Shown: positions 53,601 through 62,289 of the stretch, piece by piece | How positions within the stretch are numbered: position 1 is the stretch's first letter | Layout: the number at the start of each line of letters is the position of its first letter | DNA from: VRUE01 sp963708115 | GTDB lineage: Bacteria > Actinomycetota > Thermoleophilia > Solirubrobacterales > 70-9 | NCBI GenBank assembly: GCA_963708115.1 | Contig: CAVPRX010000001.1 | Location: 806,001-870,000, forward strand | Direction: 5' to 3' | DNA length: 64,000 bases | Notes under the pieces: model-generated | Seen by the model: the letters and a program-made list of their open reading frames with translations, nothing else | What the model was told of the DNA's origin: nothing | Database searches by the model: none | Translations under genes and position numbers: made by a program

Positions 53601-54220
53601 TGGATATCGGTGCCGAGCAGCATCTTGCCGCCCTGCGGCAGCAGTGAGACGCTGCACTGGATCGGCAGCGTGCGGCCGGCCTCGGCAAATGCCTCGCGGG
53701 CGCCGAAGATCGAGGCCTTGACCTCGAGGATGTCCTGCGCCGTCTCGATGATGATCAGGTCGGCGCCCCCCTCGACCAGCCCCTTCGCCTGTTCGGCGAA
53801 GACCTCGACGAGCTTGCGGAAGGAGATGTCGCCCAGGGTCGGGTCGTCGGAGGCAGGCAGGAAGCCGGTCGGCCCGATCGAGCCGGCGACGAAGCGGCTC
53901 TCGCCCGCCGCCTTGCGGGCGATTTTCGCCGCCCCGCGGTTGATCTCCAGCGTGTGCTCGCCCAGCCCCCACTCCTCGAGCTTCAGCCGCGAGCCCTGGA
54001 AGCTGTCGGTCTCGACCACCTCGGCACCGGCCTCGAGCATCGAGGCATGGACGCCCTCGATCACGTCGGGGCGGTTGAGGACCAGCGCCTCGTGGCATTT
54101 GCCGAGCAGGCCGCCGTAGTCCTCCTGGGTCAGGTCGAATTGCTCCAGGGTCGCGCCCATACCGCCGTCGAAGACGACGACGCGTTCCCTGGTCGCAGCT
54201 ATGTAGTCGCGCTCGGGCAT
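50687..54220 (-). CDS. metH: Cobalamin-dependent methionine synthase
   Basis: 1,177 residues with the full domain order: homocysteine-binding (FDGGMGATLEQFD, GCCGTTPEHIAAI), folate/pterin-binding (GERVNSQGSRKAKEL), B12-binding (FGDVHDIGKSLVNTILTNNG with the DxHxxG motif) and AdoMet-binding activation domain (ALQGVTVGPEVTELIERLES, RRYSWGYPACPDQSEHEKVW). Transfers a methyl group from methyl-tetrahydrofolate to homocysteine. Intact. Confidence 0.97.
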   Translation of the reverse strand: MPERDYIAATRERVVVFDGGMGATLEQFDLTQEDYGGLLGKCHEALVLNRPDVIEGVHASMLEAGAEVVETDSFQGSRLKLEEWGLGEHTLEINRGAAKIARKAAGESRFVAGSIGPTGFLPASDDPTLGDISFRKLVEVFAEQAKGLVEGGADLIIIETAQDILEVKASIFGAREAFAEAGRTLPIQCSVSLLPQGGKMLLGTDIQAVLTTLTALDVDVIGLNCSTGPEDMREAIRFLGENSPLPVHCIPNAGLPLQGPDGETIFPEQPEPLAATLGEFVERYSVGIVGGCCGTTPEHIAAIRARVDGRVPGERPAPGPIEVSSMMTSTPLVQEPRPTLVGERVNSQGSRKAKELLLADDYDGLVQVAEDQVEGGAHMLDICVALTERADEDEQMVAVVERISLTQPAPIQVDSTEPNVIEAALEKIPGRAIVNSINLEAGEDKANVVAPLAKAHGAALIALTIDEVGMAKTAERKVEIAKRIRDLACEKHGLDPEALIFDALTFTLTTGDDEWKPSAVETIEGIRRIKAEIPGVKTSLGVSNVSFGVGQPARAVLNSVFLHHCVDAGLDLAMVNPNHITPYSEISDEERELTDDLVFNRREDALERFIGHFESKGEEAIEEAEDPTAGMEPEEALHWHILRRKKDGVEEWIDRSNEKIGAVPTLNEVLLPAMKEVGDKFGAGELILPFVLQSAEVMKRAVARLENYLDRIDGHTKGKVVIATVFGDVHDIGKSLVNTILTNNGYTVVDLGKQVPVETIIEAAVENEADAIGLSALLVSTSKQMPICIQELHQRGLEFPVLIGGAAINRDFGRRTLYPHGKESDDVYAPGVFYCKDAFQGLDTMDALVDEAAREALVERIHAEAKTLREKPVVVDDSPPTSDASVRSAAVTDNPIPESPFRGAVEVEIDLDEVYPYLDRHVLFKLHWGGKGVKGEAWRALIEGDGEEEGFAPRLERMWREQDYLQPRARLGYFPCNSAGNELIVFDPEDPERELERLVFPRQPKHDRICLADFYRPLESGERDVVALQGVTVGPEVTELIERLESEGEFAEQLFVHGLGVQSAEGLAEWLHAQVRRELGIDPDQGRRYSWGYPACPDQSEHEKVWRLLDLEQIGMTLSDGYAVMPEQSTVAIVAHHPQAVYFGMKSGFIPEDKAPDELIAGTERGGQIPPEREPVS

Positions 54221-54316
54221 GGATGAAAGAGGCTACCGAGGTGAGTGCGGTCGCCTTTTCTGCCGCTATGCGGGCGAAAAGACGACCGCGCTCGTTGGAC
54301 TAGGCTGACGCGACAA

Positions 54317-55084
54317 ATGATCGACTCCCACACGCATCTGTTCCTCTGCGAGCGGCCCGAGGCCGAGCTGGTCGCGGACGCGCTCGCGGCGGGCGTTAAG
54401 CGGATGCTCAACGTCGGCCTCGGCGGCGAGCAGAACGCCACCGCGATCGGGGCCGCCGAGCGCCATGCGGAGGTCTTCGCCAGCGTCGGCCGCCACCCCA
54501 CCGAGGCGAGTGGATTCGACGACGCCGAAGCGGAGCGGATCGCCCACCTCGCGGTCCACGAGAAGGTGCGGGCGATCGGCGAGACCGGGATCGACTATTA
54601 CCACGAGACGGCGAGCCCGGCCGACCAGCGGCGCGCCTTCGAGGCGCAGGTCGGGATCGCCCGCGAGCTGCGGCTGCCGATCGTCATCCACGGTCGCGAC
54701 AAGGACGGCGAGACGAGAGCGATCGACGAGATCTTCGAAGTGCTCGACGCCGAGGCCGACGACACCCCCGTGATCCTGCACTGCTTCTCCGCCCCTTGGC
54801 GCGCCGCCGACGCCGCCGAGCGCGGCTGGTACTGCTCCTTTGCGGGCCACACCACTTACCCGGCTTCCGGCGACCTGCGCGAGGCCGCCGCACAGATACC
54901 CGACGAGCTGATCCTGGTCGAGACCGACGCCCCCTACCTGGCGCCGCAGACCGTGCGCGGCAAGCCCAACGAACCCGCCTACGTCGTCGACACCGCCCGT
55001 GTCGTCGCCGCCGCGCGCGGGGTCACCTACGAGGTGCTGGAGCGGACCGTCGAGGCGAACGCCCGCGCCCTCTTCGGCTGGTAG
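54317..55084 (+). CDS. tatD: TatD-family metal-dependent hydrolase/DNase
   Basis: 255 residues from ATG 54317: MIDSHTHLFLCERPEAEL (His pair), VGRHPTE, AIGETGIDYYHETASPADQR, LPIVIHGRDKDGE, LHCFSAPWR, LVETDAPYLAPQTVRGKPNE. Upstream codons in the longer frame do not look coding. First of a four-gene plus-strand cluster with rsmA and ispE. Confidence 0.93.
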   Translation: MIDSHTHLFLCERPEAELVADALAAGVKRMLNVGLGGEQNATAIGAAERHAEVFASVGRHPTEASGFDDAEAERIAHLAVHEKVRAIGETGIDYYHETASPADQRRAFEAQVGIARELRLPIVIHGRDKDGETRAIDEIFEVLDAEADDTPVILHCFSAPWRAADAAERGWYCSFAGHTTYPASGDLREAAAQIPDELILVETDAPYLAPQTVRGKPNEPAYVVDTARVVAAARGVTYEVLERTVEANARALFGW

Positions 55085-55094
55085 GGCTCCGGCC

Positions 55095-55859
55095 ATGGTC
55101 CGGCTCGGGCAGAACTTCCTCGCCGACCCGAACCTGCTCGACGCGATCGTCCGCGACGCCGAGCTGGAGGCGACCGACGTGGTCTTGGAGGTAGGCGCCG
55201 GCGAAGGGGTGCTGACCGAGCGCCTGGCGGCCGGTGCTGCATACGTTCACACGGTCGAGATAGACCGCAACTTGGAGCCCGTGCTGGCGCCGTTCGCGGC
55301 GCGCCCCGAGGTCGAGTTGCACTGGGGCGATGCGATGAAGCTCGACCTGGCGGGCTTCGACCCGGCGCCGAGCGCGGTCGTCGCCAACCTGCCCTACGCG
55401 ATCGCGACGCCGCTGATCCTGCGCACGATCGAACAGCTGCCCTCGGTACAGCGCTGGACGGTGATGGTGCAGCGTGAGATCGCCGACCGCCTGCGAGCCG
55501 CGCCCGGCAGCCGGACCTACGGATCGCCGAGCGTGCAGGCGCAGCTGGCCTGCGAGGTGAAGCTGCTGCGCAGCGTCGACCCGGCGGTCTTCCGGCCGCG
55601 ACCACGAGTCGAGTCGGCGATCCTGAGCCTGCGCCGCACCGGGACCGGCGCCGACGCGACCACCCGTGAGCTGGTCCGCGGCGCCTTCGCCCACCGGCGC
55701 AAGTCGCTCGCTCGCTCGCTTGAGCACGTCCGCCCCGGCTCGCTGAGCGCCACCCGCAACGCCCTTCGCGAGCTGGGAGTAGCCGAGGATGCACGCGCGG
55801 AGGCGCTGTCCCCCGCGAGTTTCGCCGCCCTGGCAGGGAAACTGGGCGAACGCGAGTGA
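55095..55859 (+). CDS. rsmA: 16S rRNA (adenine1518/1519-N6,N6)-dimethyltransferase
   Basis: 254 residues from ATG 55095: GQNFLADPNLLDAIVRDAEL, LEVGAGEGVLTERLAAG (SAM motif), NLPYAIATPLILRTIEQL, PRVESAILSLRR. Modifies helix 45 of 16S rRNA. Overlaps ispE start by 4 bp. Confidence 0.96.
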   Translation: MVRLGQNFLADPNLLDAIVRDAELEATDVVLEVGAGEGVLTERLAAGAAYVHTVEIDRNLEPVLAPFAARPEVELHWGDAMKLDLAGFDPAPSAVVANLPYAIATPLILRTIEQLPSVQRWTVMVQREIADRLRAAPGSRTYGSPSVQAQLACEVKLLRSVDPAVFRPRPRVESAILSLRRTGTGADATTRELVRGAFAHRRKSLARSLEHVRPGSLSATRNALRELGVAEDARAEALSPASFAALAGKLGERE

Positions 55860-56719
55860 CGCCCGCCCCGATGCGCATCCAAGCACCCGCCAAGCTCAAC
55901 CTCTGCCTCTACCTCGGCCCGCGCCGCGACGATGGCCTGCACGAACTCTGCTCGCTGTTCGAGCCGCTTGCCCTGGCTGACACGATCGAGGTCTCCGAGG
56001 CCGAGCGCGACGAGGTCATCTGCCCGGGGGTCGCGGGCGAGAACCTAGCCGCGCGAGCACTGGCCGCACTGCGCTCGGCCGGCTGGGAGCACCCAAAGCT
56101 GCGACTCGAGATCGCGAAGCGGATCCCAGTCGCCGCCGGGCTCGGCGGCGGCAGCGCCGATGCCGCCGCGGTGCTGCGACTTGCGCGAGAGTCAGGCAAA
56201 GCGGGCACCGAGGTGCCCGACATCGAGCAGATCGCAGCCGAGCTGGGCGCGGATGTCCCCTCGCAGCTCTCACCCGCCCTGGCTCTCGTGCAAGGGGCCG
56301 GGGAGCGAGTCGAGCGACTCCCGGCCCCCGCCTCCCATGCAGTCCTGCTGCTGCCCGGCGGCGGCGGTCTTAGTACCGCCGACGTCTTTGCCGAGGCTGA
56401 CCGACTAGGACTTGGCCGCGACACCGCAGAGCTGAACGACCTGGCGGGCCGGCTTCGCCAGACGGTCAGCGCCGGTGCATCTCCGCTCGACTACCGCGAC
56501 CTGCTTGCCAATGACCTCGAACCGGCCGCACTCTCGCTGCGACCGGATATCGGCGACGCCTTGCGCGCGCTTCGTAGGGCCGGCGCCCCGCTGGTCTTCA
56601 TGTCCGGCTCCGGACCAACCGCGGTCGGACTCTTCCCCACCATTGCGGAGGCGAGGTCGGCCGCGGAGCGACTCGGCCGTGACGAGGCGATCGTCTGTGC
56701 GGCAGGGCGCCCGTCATGA
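55856..56719 (+). CDS. ispE: 4-diphosphocytidyl-2-C-methyl-D-erythritol kinase
   Basis: 287 residues from GTG 55856 (GTGA overlap); an ATG at 55871 (MRIQAPAKLNLCLYLG) is the alternative. GHMP kinase motif PVAAGLGGGSADAAAVLR and the C-terminal SGSGPTAVGLFPT. Third step of cytidylyl chemistry in the MEP isoprenoid pathway. Confidence 0.96.
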   Translation: MTPAPMRIQAPAKLNLCLYLGPRRDDGLHELCSLFEPLALADTIEVSEAERDEVICPGVAGENLAARALAALRSAGWEHPKLRLEIAKRIPVAAGLGGGSADAAAVLRLARESGKAGTEVPDIEQIAAELGADVPSQLSPALALVQGAGERVERLPAPASHAVLLLPGGGGLSTADVFAEADRLGLGRDTAELNDLAGRLRQTVSAGASPLDYRDLLANDLEPAALSLRPDIGDALRALRRAGAPLVFMSGSGPTAVGLFPTIAEARSAAERLGRDEAIVCAAGRPS

Positions 56720-58275
56720 AACTGCAGCTTCCGGAGAATCGGCGGCGCAAACGCCTACTGCTCGCGGTCATCGCCGCCGCGATCGCCGGCGGTTACTACC
56801 TGCTCAGCCGGGTGATCCCGCACGACGAACTGCAGGGGCTGCTGGAAGACGTCTCCAACGCGCTCGGCGCCTGGACCTACCTCCTCGTCGGCGTCTTCGC
56901 CTTCGCCGAGACCGGCGCCTTCGTCGGCCTCGTCGTCCCCGGCGAGACGGTGATGCTGCTGGGTGGCGCGGTCGCCGGCCAGGGCGCGATCAGCATCTAC
57001 CTGTTGATCGCAATCGCCTGGTTCTCCGCTTGGGCGGGCGACACGACCAGCTTCTTCCTCGGCCGCAGGCTCGGCCGCGAGTTCGTGATGCGCAACGGGC
57101 CCCGCTTCGGGATCAGCCACGAGCGCTTCGAGAAAGTCGAGGACTACTTCTCCCGGCACGGGGGCAAGACGATCTTCATCGGCCGCTTCATCAGCCTCGT
57201 GCGCGCCTTCGCCCCCTTCATCGCCGGCAGCTCGGGCATGCGCTACCGCGCCTTCGTCCCCTACAGCATCCTCGGCACCGGGCTCTGGGCCAGCGCCCAC
57301 ATCCTGATCGGGTACTTCTTCTCGCGCAGCATCGACACCGCCGCCAAGTACGCCGGGCGGGGGGCCTTCCTGCTCGGCACCTTGATCGTGATCGTCGTCG
57401 GCACGGTCTTCCTCGTGCGTCACTTCCGGGTCGAGGCGAACCGGCGGGCCGCGGTGCGCCGGCTGGAGGGACATCGGGCCACGCGGTGGATCGTGGTCCT
57501 CGCCCGCCGCTTCCAGCCGCAGCTCAGCTTCCTCTGGGACCGGGTGACGCCGGGCGGCACCTTCGGGCTCGAATTCACCTCGCTGATGGCGACCCTGGCC
57601 GTCGCCTCCTTCGTCCTGATCGCCTACACGGTGATCGTCAACGGCGACCCAGGCCCAACGCCCGGGGACATCACCGCGATGGAACTCGCCGAAAGGCTGC
57701 GCACCGCCTGGCTCGTCGACCTGGCCAAGCTGGTGACGGCACTCGGCTCGGGAGCCATCTGCTGGCCGCTCGCCGCGATCGCCGCGGCGATCCTCGCCGC
57801 GCGTCGCCGCTGGGCCGAGCTCGGCGTGCTCGTCGCCGGCATGGCGATCGTCATCGCCGGGGTCCACGAGATCAAGGACGCCGTCGACCGGCCGCGGCCC
57901 AGCGGCGGGCTAGTTGCCGTCTCCGGATCCTCCTTCCCCAGCGCCCACGCCGCCTACTCGACCTTCTACGTCTGGCTGGCGGTGACGATCGTGATGCGCC
58001 TGCGGGTCGGGATGGCCCGGGGGGCGCTTGTGGTCGCTGGGGGGATCGCGCTCACGGCGCTGATCGGCCTCTCGCGTGTCTACCTCGGCGTCCACTACAT
58101 GAGCGACGTCAGCGCCGGCTGGGCGCTCGGCGCCGCCGCCTTCTCGCTCTGCGCCGCCGTCGCCCTCGTCGTCACCACGATGCACTCGGCGCGGAGGCCG
58201 CGCCACTCTTCGGACGGGACCTTGCGGCAGAATGGGGATCGTGCTGCCGCTGGCCCTGCAGAAGATCGAAAATGA
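56716..58275 (+). CDS. DedA-family membrane protein fused to a PAP2-type phosphatase
   Basis: 519 residues. N-terminal DedA/SNARE-associated part (FAETGAFVGLVVPGETVMLL, GDTTSFFLGRRLGREFVM, FIGRFISLVRAFAPFIAGSS), a linker, then PAP2 phosphatase motifs KDAVDRPRPSGG, GSSFPSAHAAYSTF, and SRVYLGVHYMSDV. A carrier plus phosphatase in one chain suggests recycling of undecaprenyl pyrophosphate or phosphatidyl lipids across the membrane. Confidence 0.88.
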   Translation: MKLQLPENRRRKRLLLAVIAAAIAGGYYLLSRVIPHDELQGLLEDVSNALGAWTYLLVGVFAFAETGAFVGLVVPGETVMLLGGAVAGQGAISIYLLIAIAWFSAWAGDTTSFFLGRRLGREFVMRNGPRFGISHERFEKVEDYFSRHGGKTIFIGRFISLVRAFAPFIAGSSGMRYRAFVPYSILGTGLWASAHILIGYFFSRSIDTAAKYAGRGAFLLGTLIVIVVGTVFLVRHFRVEANRRAAVRRLEGHRATRWIVVLARRFQPQLSFLWDRVTPGGTFGLEFTSLMATLAVASFVLIAYTVIVNGDPGPTPGDITAMELAERLRTAWLVDLAKLVTALGSGAICWPLAAIAAAILAARRRWAELGVLVAGMAIVIAGVHEIKDAVDRPRPSGGLVAVSGSSFPSAHAAYSTFYVWLAVTIVMRLRVGMARGALVVAGGIALTALIGLSRVYLGVHYMSDVSAGWALGAAAFSLCAAVALVVTTMHSARRPRHSSDGTLRQNGDRAAAGPAEDRK

Positions 58276-58489
58276 GTACCTGCTCTTCGGCGCCGCCGGG
58301 CTGGTCAGCCTGGTCGCCTTCGTCGCCCTGATCTTCGTCCCCGCGATCGGCTCCTACGGCCGCATCTGGGAGAAGGCGGCGGCGGGGGTGCTTTCGGTGA
58401 TCGTGCTTGTTGCCCTGGTTCTCACCGGGGTCGTCGTCGGCCTCGCATTCGTCTACTACTACAACGACATTGTCGAAGTTATTGGCTGA
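58232..58489 (+). CDS. Small membrane protein overlapping the DedA-PAP2 gene
   Basis: 85 residues with two hydrophobic segments (YLLFGAAGLVSLVAFVALIF and AAAGVLSVIVLVALVLTGVV). Function unknown. Overlaps the upstream gene's end by 44 bp in another frame, so likely in the same operon. Confidence 0.65.
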   Translation: MGIVLPLALQKIENEYLLFGAAGLVSLVAFVALIFVPAIGSYGRIWEKAAAGVLSVIVLVALVLTGVVVGLAFVYYYNDIVEVIG

Positions 58490-58520
58490 GGGCCTGTCCG
58501 GTAGAGCTTCCACGTAGGGT

Positions 58521-58635
58521 CAGGGACCATCCGGCAGGGCTTCCACTTAACTTTTTCGGTGGTCGCGGTCGGGCTGTCGCTCGGAGCCGACACCGAAAAA
58601 GTACAAGACGTTCCAGCCCTACCGGATGGTCCCTG
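58521..58635. repeat. Hairpin repeat family, copy B (115 bp)
   Basis: Outer arms CAGGGACCATCCGGCAGGGCT and complement (one mismatch) enclose TTTCGGTG ... CACCGAAA. It shares ACTTAACTTTTTCGGTGG and CACCGAAAAAGTACAAGACG segments with copy A, but the outer ends differ and still pair. A partial left end (58491-58511) precedes it. Lies upstream of the PucR gene. Confidence 0.75.
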
Positions 58636-58662
58636 AATGGAGCGCCTGGGGATAATGAGCGA

Positions 58663-59901
58663 ATGTCAACCAGCGCGAAAGGGTCGAAAACGCCTGCAAA
58701 GGCAGCTGATCAGGAGCCGTTGGGGGCGCTCTCCGAAGCGGTTGAATCGGGAGCTGGGTTGCCCGCTGTGGCGCGAGCTGCCGCTCGGGTGCTGGATGCC
58801 AGCGTCGCTCTGATCGAGCGTTCGGGGGCGGTGCTTGCCGTGGCTGGCGCGTCTCCGGATCAGGAGGAGAAGCTGCTGGCGGGCGGGGAGCGGGTTACGT
58901 CGGTCGAGCTGCGCGTCGCCGATGCCGCTGTCGGCGAGCTGCGCTACCGGGCGAAAGCGCCGCCTGACCCGGCGATCGCGCGCATGGTGACGACCCTGCT
59001 GGCCCTGGAGCTGGAGCGCTCTCGTTCCCCCGACTGGCAGAACGAGGAGGTTGCGGGGGTCTTCGTCGCCGCCGTATTCGCCCGGCAGGTGACCGACCGC
59101 GGCGACATCGTCGCCCGCGCCGGCGAGCTCGGCACCGACCTGGAGAAGGGAGCCGGGGCGATCGTCCTGCGGGCCGCGCCGCGGACGGCGCAGACCGGCG
59201 AGTGGCGAGCGCGTGTGCTGACCCTGGCGATGCGCACGTTGCGCTCGCTCGCCCCCGGCGCCCTCGCCGCGGTCGAGCAGGGCGAGGTCGCGACAGAGAT
59301 CGCCGTGATCGTCCCCGTCGAGGAGGACGAGCGCCTGCAGCGCGCCGCCGCCGGCCTCGCCCGGGAGCTAGAGGACGCGCTGGCCGGCTTCCACCTGACG
59401 ATCGGGGCCAGTCGCCGCGTCGCCGATCCCGTCGACCTCTACCGGGCCGGCAACGAGGCCCACCTCGCGGTCAACGTCGGCGAAGCCGAGAACCGCCCCC
59501 TGCTCGCCTTCGAGGACACCGGCGCCTACCGCCTGCTGTTGCCCGCAATGAGCGAGGACCCGGGCGAGCTGCAGCGCTTCTTCGCCGAGACGATCGAGCC
59601 GCTCGCCGCCTACGACGACCAGTACGAGACCGAGCTGGTGGCGACCGTCGAGGCCTACCTCGGTAACGACGGCAACGTCGCCGCCACCGCCAAACAGCTC
59701 TTCACCCACCGCCACACGATCCGCTACCGCCTGGAGCGCGTGCGCGAGCTCTGCGGCCACGACGTCTCCGCCACCGAGGGCCGCGAGAAGCTCGGCCTCG
59801 GCCTCAAGGCGATGCGGGTCCTCGGCATAGCCTCCCCCCGCGGCCCGGCGCAGGAACCCGGCGCCGAAGGCGGCAAAGTGCCGCGCAGCTCAGACGAGTA
59901 G
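58663..59901 (+). CDS. PucR/CdaR-family transcriptional regulator
   Basis: 412 residues: an N-terminal sensing part (ALSEAVESGAGLPAVARAAA), a GGDEF-like fold (LTIGASRRVADPVDLYRAGN) and a C-terminal PucR HTH (TVEAYLGNDGNVAATAKQLF, THRHTIRYRLERVRELCGHD). Likely controls a purine, sugar-acid or amino-acid route; no target is visible. Confidence 0.9.
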   Translation: MSTSAKGSKTPAKAADQEPLGALSEAVESGAGLPAVARAAARVLDASVALIERSGAVLAVAGASPDQEEKLLAGGERVTSVELRVADAAVGELRYRAKAPPDPAIARMVTTLLALELERSRSPDWQNEEVAGVFVAAVFARQVTDRGDIVARAGELGTDLEKGAGAIVLRAAPRTAQTGEWRARVLTLAMRTLRSLAPGALAAVEQGEVATEIAVIVPVEEDERLQRAAAGLARELEDALAGFHLTIGASRRVADPVDLYRAGNEAHLAVNVGEAENRPLLAFEDTGAYRLLLPAMSEDPGELQRFFAETIEPLAAYDDQYETELVATVEAYLGNDGNVAATAKQLFTHRHTIRYRLERVRELCGHDVSATEGREKLGLGLKAMRVLGIASPRGPAQEPGAEGGKVPRSSDE

Positions 59902-59920
59902 CGCGCGCCCGGAGCTCAGG

Positions 59921-62239
59921 CTAGGCGCCGATGCGTTCGCCGGCATCCTGCTTCTCGTTGGGATGCGGCTTGAGACGGACCGGGGATGCGGAGATGGCCT
60001 GGATCCTGAGGTCGCTCCAGGTGAGACCCTCGCGGACGAGAGCGGGCAGACCGAGGGCAACGGCGGTGGCGATCTCGACCGCCTGCAGGATGACGCCATA
60101 GGCGAGAGCGTCGGCGGTGCTGATTCCCCAACCGGTGTGCAGGACGCTGATCACGGCGAGCTGGAAGACGCCGATGTTGGACGGGGTCGCCGGCACGACG
60201 GCGGTCACGTTGACCGCGAAAAGGACCGCAGCGGCCGCGCCGATGCCACCCGACAGGCCCAGTGCCGCCAGCAACGCCCAGCAGGCGGCGAGCTGGATCG
60301 CCCAGGCGCCGAGCTGGGTGACGGTGGCGACGGCGCCGTAGCGCGGCTGCCGGAATACCGCCAGGCCCGCCCTCACCTGCAGAAGGGCCCGGTGCACCGT
60401 CGCGCCGATCCGAGCGAAACGCCCGTTGCCATTGCGGCGCATCAGCACGGGAGCGACGAGGACCACGACGAGGAGGGCGAGTGGCACGAAGCTGAAGACG
60501 AACAGCTTTTGGGTGCTGGAGTGGAAGAGATCGGTGCTGGAGACGATGATCGTCCCCAGCATGGCCAGCGCGACGATGTTGAGCACGGTCTGCGAGACGA
60601 GCGTGCCGAGCAGAACCGGAAAGGTCTCGCGCATGCGCCCGATGCGCCGGGCCAGGGTCATCGCCCTTGCCGGCTCACCGAGTCGTGCCGGCAACGTCGC
60701 CGACATCAGCACGCCGATCATCGTCGCCGAGGTGACATCGCGACGCCGCACCGGCCGGTTGGGAAGAGCCGCGCGCACGATCGCGTACCAGGACGCCGCA
60801 CGGAAGAAGAGCGAGAGAGCCATCAACCCGCAAGCGACCAGGACCCAGGTGAGATCGGAGCGGACGATGCTCGAGATCACGTTGTCGACGCCGATCTTCT
60901 GCGCCGCGAGCGCGGTGAGCCCGATGCCGAGAGCGCCGGCGACCCCGAGGCCGGCGCGGCGGGCGATGCGGCGCTTGCGACTGCCGCTCTGCGCAAGCGG
61001 CGGGTCGAGCGTCGGCAGGCGACGCGGCGGGTTCGAGGGGGCGCCGTCGGCGGACTTGATCCCGGCCCAGTGCGCAGCGCGCTCGACCGTCCCGGACGGC
61101 AACGGGGCCTCGAGCGCGCGCTCGTAGACCCGGGTGACGCAATCGGCGACCCGTGGCCAGGCGTAGCGATGGGCGCTCTCGCGAGCGGCCACGCCCATCG
61201 TCGCCAGGCGCTCGGGCTCGTAGTGGGCGCGCTGCAGCTCCTCGGCGAGGCGCTGCGGGTCGCCGGGCGGGACCAGCACTCCGTCGACGCCATCGGTGAC
61301 GACGTCGCTGTAGCCGGCGATGGCGGAGGCGATCGCCGGCGTACCCGCGGCGAAGGCCTCGGTGAGGACCATGCCGAAGCTCTCGCCGGAGAGCGAGGGG
61401 GCGCAGAGCAGATCGGCGTCGCGTAGCGCCGTCCAAAGGCTCTCGCCGGAGACGCGGCCGCGAACGTCGATCCAGCGCATCGTCTCGGGGTCCGCCAGGT
61501 AGCGGAGCACGTCCTCGCGCTCAGCACCGATCACGGTGAGGCGGCTGGGCACATGCTCGACCAGCGCTTCGAAAGCGGTGAGCAGCACCGGCAGGCCCTT
61601 GCGCTCCTCAGGACGGCCGACGAACAGCACCCGCAGCTCATCGCTCTGCGGCTTGGGGCCGAGCGGGGCGGCGTCGACGTCGACGCCGTTGGGGACCACC
61701 TCGTAATGCCCGCCGAACCAGCGGCGCCCCGTCCAGGCGGCTGCCTCAGAGACGGCGATCCGAGCCGAGAGTCGGTTGAGGACCCGCCTTCCGCCTAGCG
61801 CCGAAGCGATGTGGTTGGGGATCGCCTTGGTCGAGTAGGCATGGAAGGTTCCGACCGCGGGCGCGGGGGTCCCAAGCGCGGCGTTCCAGCCGACCAGCGG
61901 CACGATCGGCTCGTGGATGTGGACCACGTCGTAACGACCCTGGCGCAGCTCACGACGCGGGGCGACGACGCCGCCCGCCGGAAAGGGGGCGAGATTGGAG
62001 ACCGCGCCATTGGCCGAAAACCCAGCCGTGCGGCCCATCGGGACCAGGTAGTCGGGCATCTCTCGCGCCTCCGCGGGCGCACGGTGAAGCGCCCGGCTGA
62101 GCCGATCCGGGGGATCGAAGGGGGCGAGCACGCGCACGTGGTGGCCGCGACCGAGAAACTCCTCGGCGAGCGACTCGACGTGCCGGTTCACGCCGCCCTG
62201 GTAACTCCAGGAATATGGCGAGACTAGGGCGATTCGCAC
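59921..62239 (-). CDS. Glycosyltransferase family 4 fused to a lysylphosphatidylglycerol-synthase-type membrane flippase domain
   Basis: 772 residues. GT4 half: YSWSYQGGVNRHVESLAEEF, HIHEPIVPLVGWNAAL, PNGVDVDAAPLG, RPEERKGLPVLLTAFEALVE, LCAPSLSGESFGMVLTEAFAAGTPAIAS. C-terminal half (~residues 440-740): eight or so hydrophobic helices with FRAASWYAIVRAALPNRPVR, ARLGEPARAMTLARRIGRM, ATPSNIGVFQLAVISVLHTG, typical of the UPF0104/aglycosyltransferase flippase fold. Suggests mannosylation of a lipid (PimA-like) coupled to its translocation. Confidence 0.88.
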   Translation of the reverse strand: MRIALVSPYSWSYQGGVNRHVESLAEEFLGRGHHVRVLAPFDPPDRLSRALHRAPAEAREMPDYLVPMGRTAGFSANGAVSNLAPFPAGGVVAPRRELRQGRYDVVHIHEPIVPLVGWNAALGTPAPAVGTFHAYSTKAIPNHIASALGGRRVLNRLSARIAVSEAAAWTGRRWFGGHYEVVPNGVDVDAAPLGPKPQSDELRVLFVGRPEERKGLPVLLTAFEALVEHVPSRLTVIGAEREDVLRYLADPETMRWIDVRGRVSGESLWTALRDADLLCAPSLSGESFGMVLTEAFAAGTPAIASAIAGYSDVVTDGVDGVLVPPGDPQRLAEELQRAHYEPERLATMGVAARESAHRYAWPRVADCVTRVYERALEAPLPSGTVERAAHWAGIKSADGAPSNPPRRLPTLDPPLAQSGSRKRRIARRAGLGVAGALGIGLTALAAQKIGVDNVISSIVRSDLTWVLVACGLMALSLFFRAASWYAIVRAALPNRPVRRRDVTSATMIGVLMSATLPARLGEPARAMTLARRIGRMRETFPVLLGTLVSQTVLNIVALAMLGTIIVSSTDLFHSSTQKLFVFSFVPLALLVVVLVAPVLMRRNGNGRFARIGATVHRALLQVRAGLAVFRQPRYGAVATVTQLGAWAIQLAACWALLAALGLSGGIGAAAAVLFAVNVTAVVPATPSNIGVFQLAVISVLHTGWGISTADALAYGVILQAVEIATAVALGLPALVREGLTWSDLRIQAISASPVRLKPHPNEKQDAGERIGA

Positions 62240-62289
62240 GAAGCACTAAGCCTAGAGGATGCGCCGGAACCGCCTTGGGCGAGCTCGCC

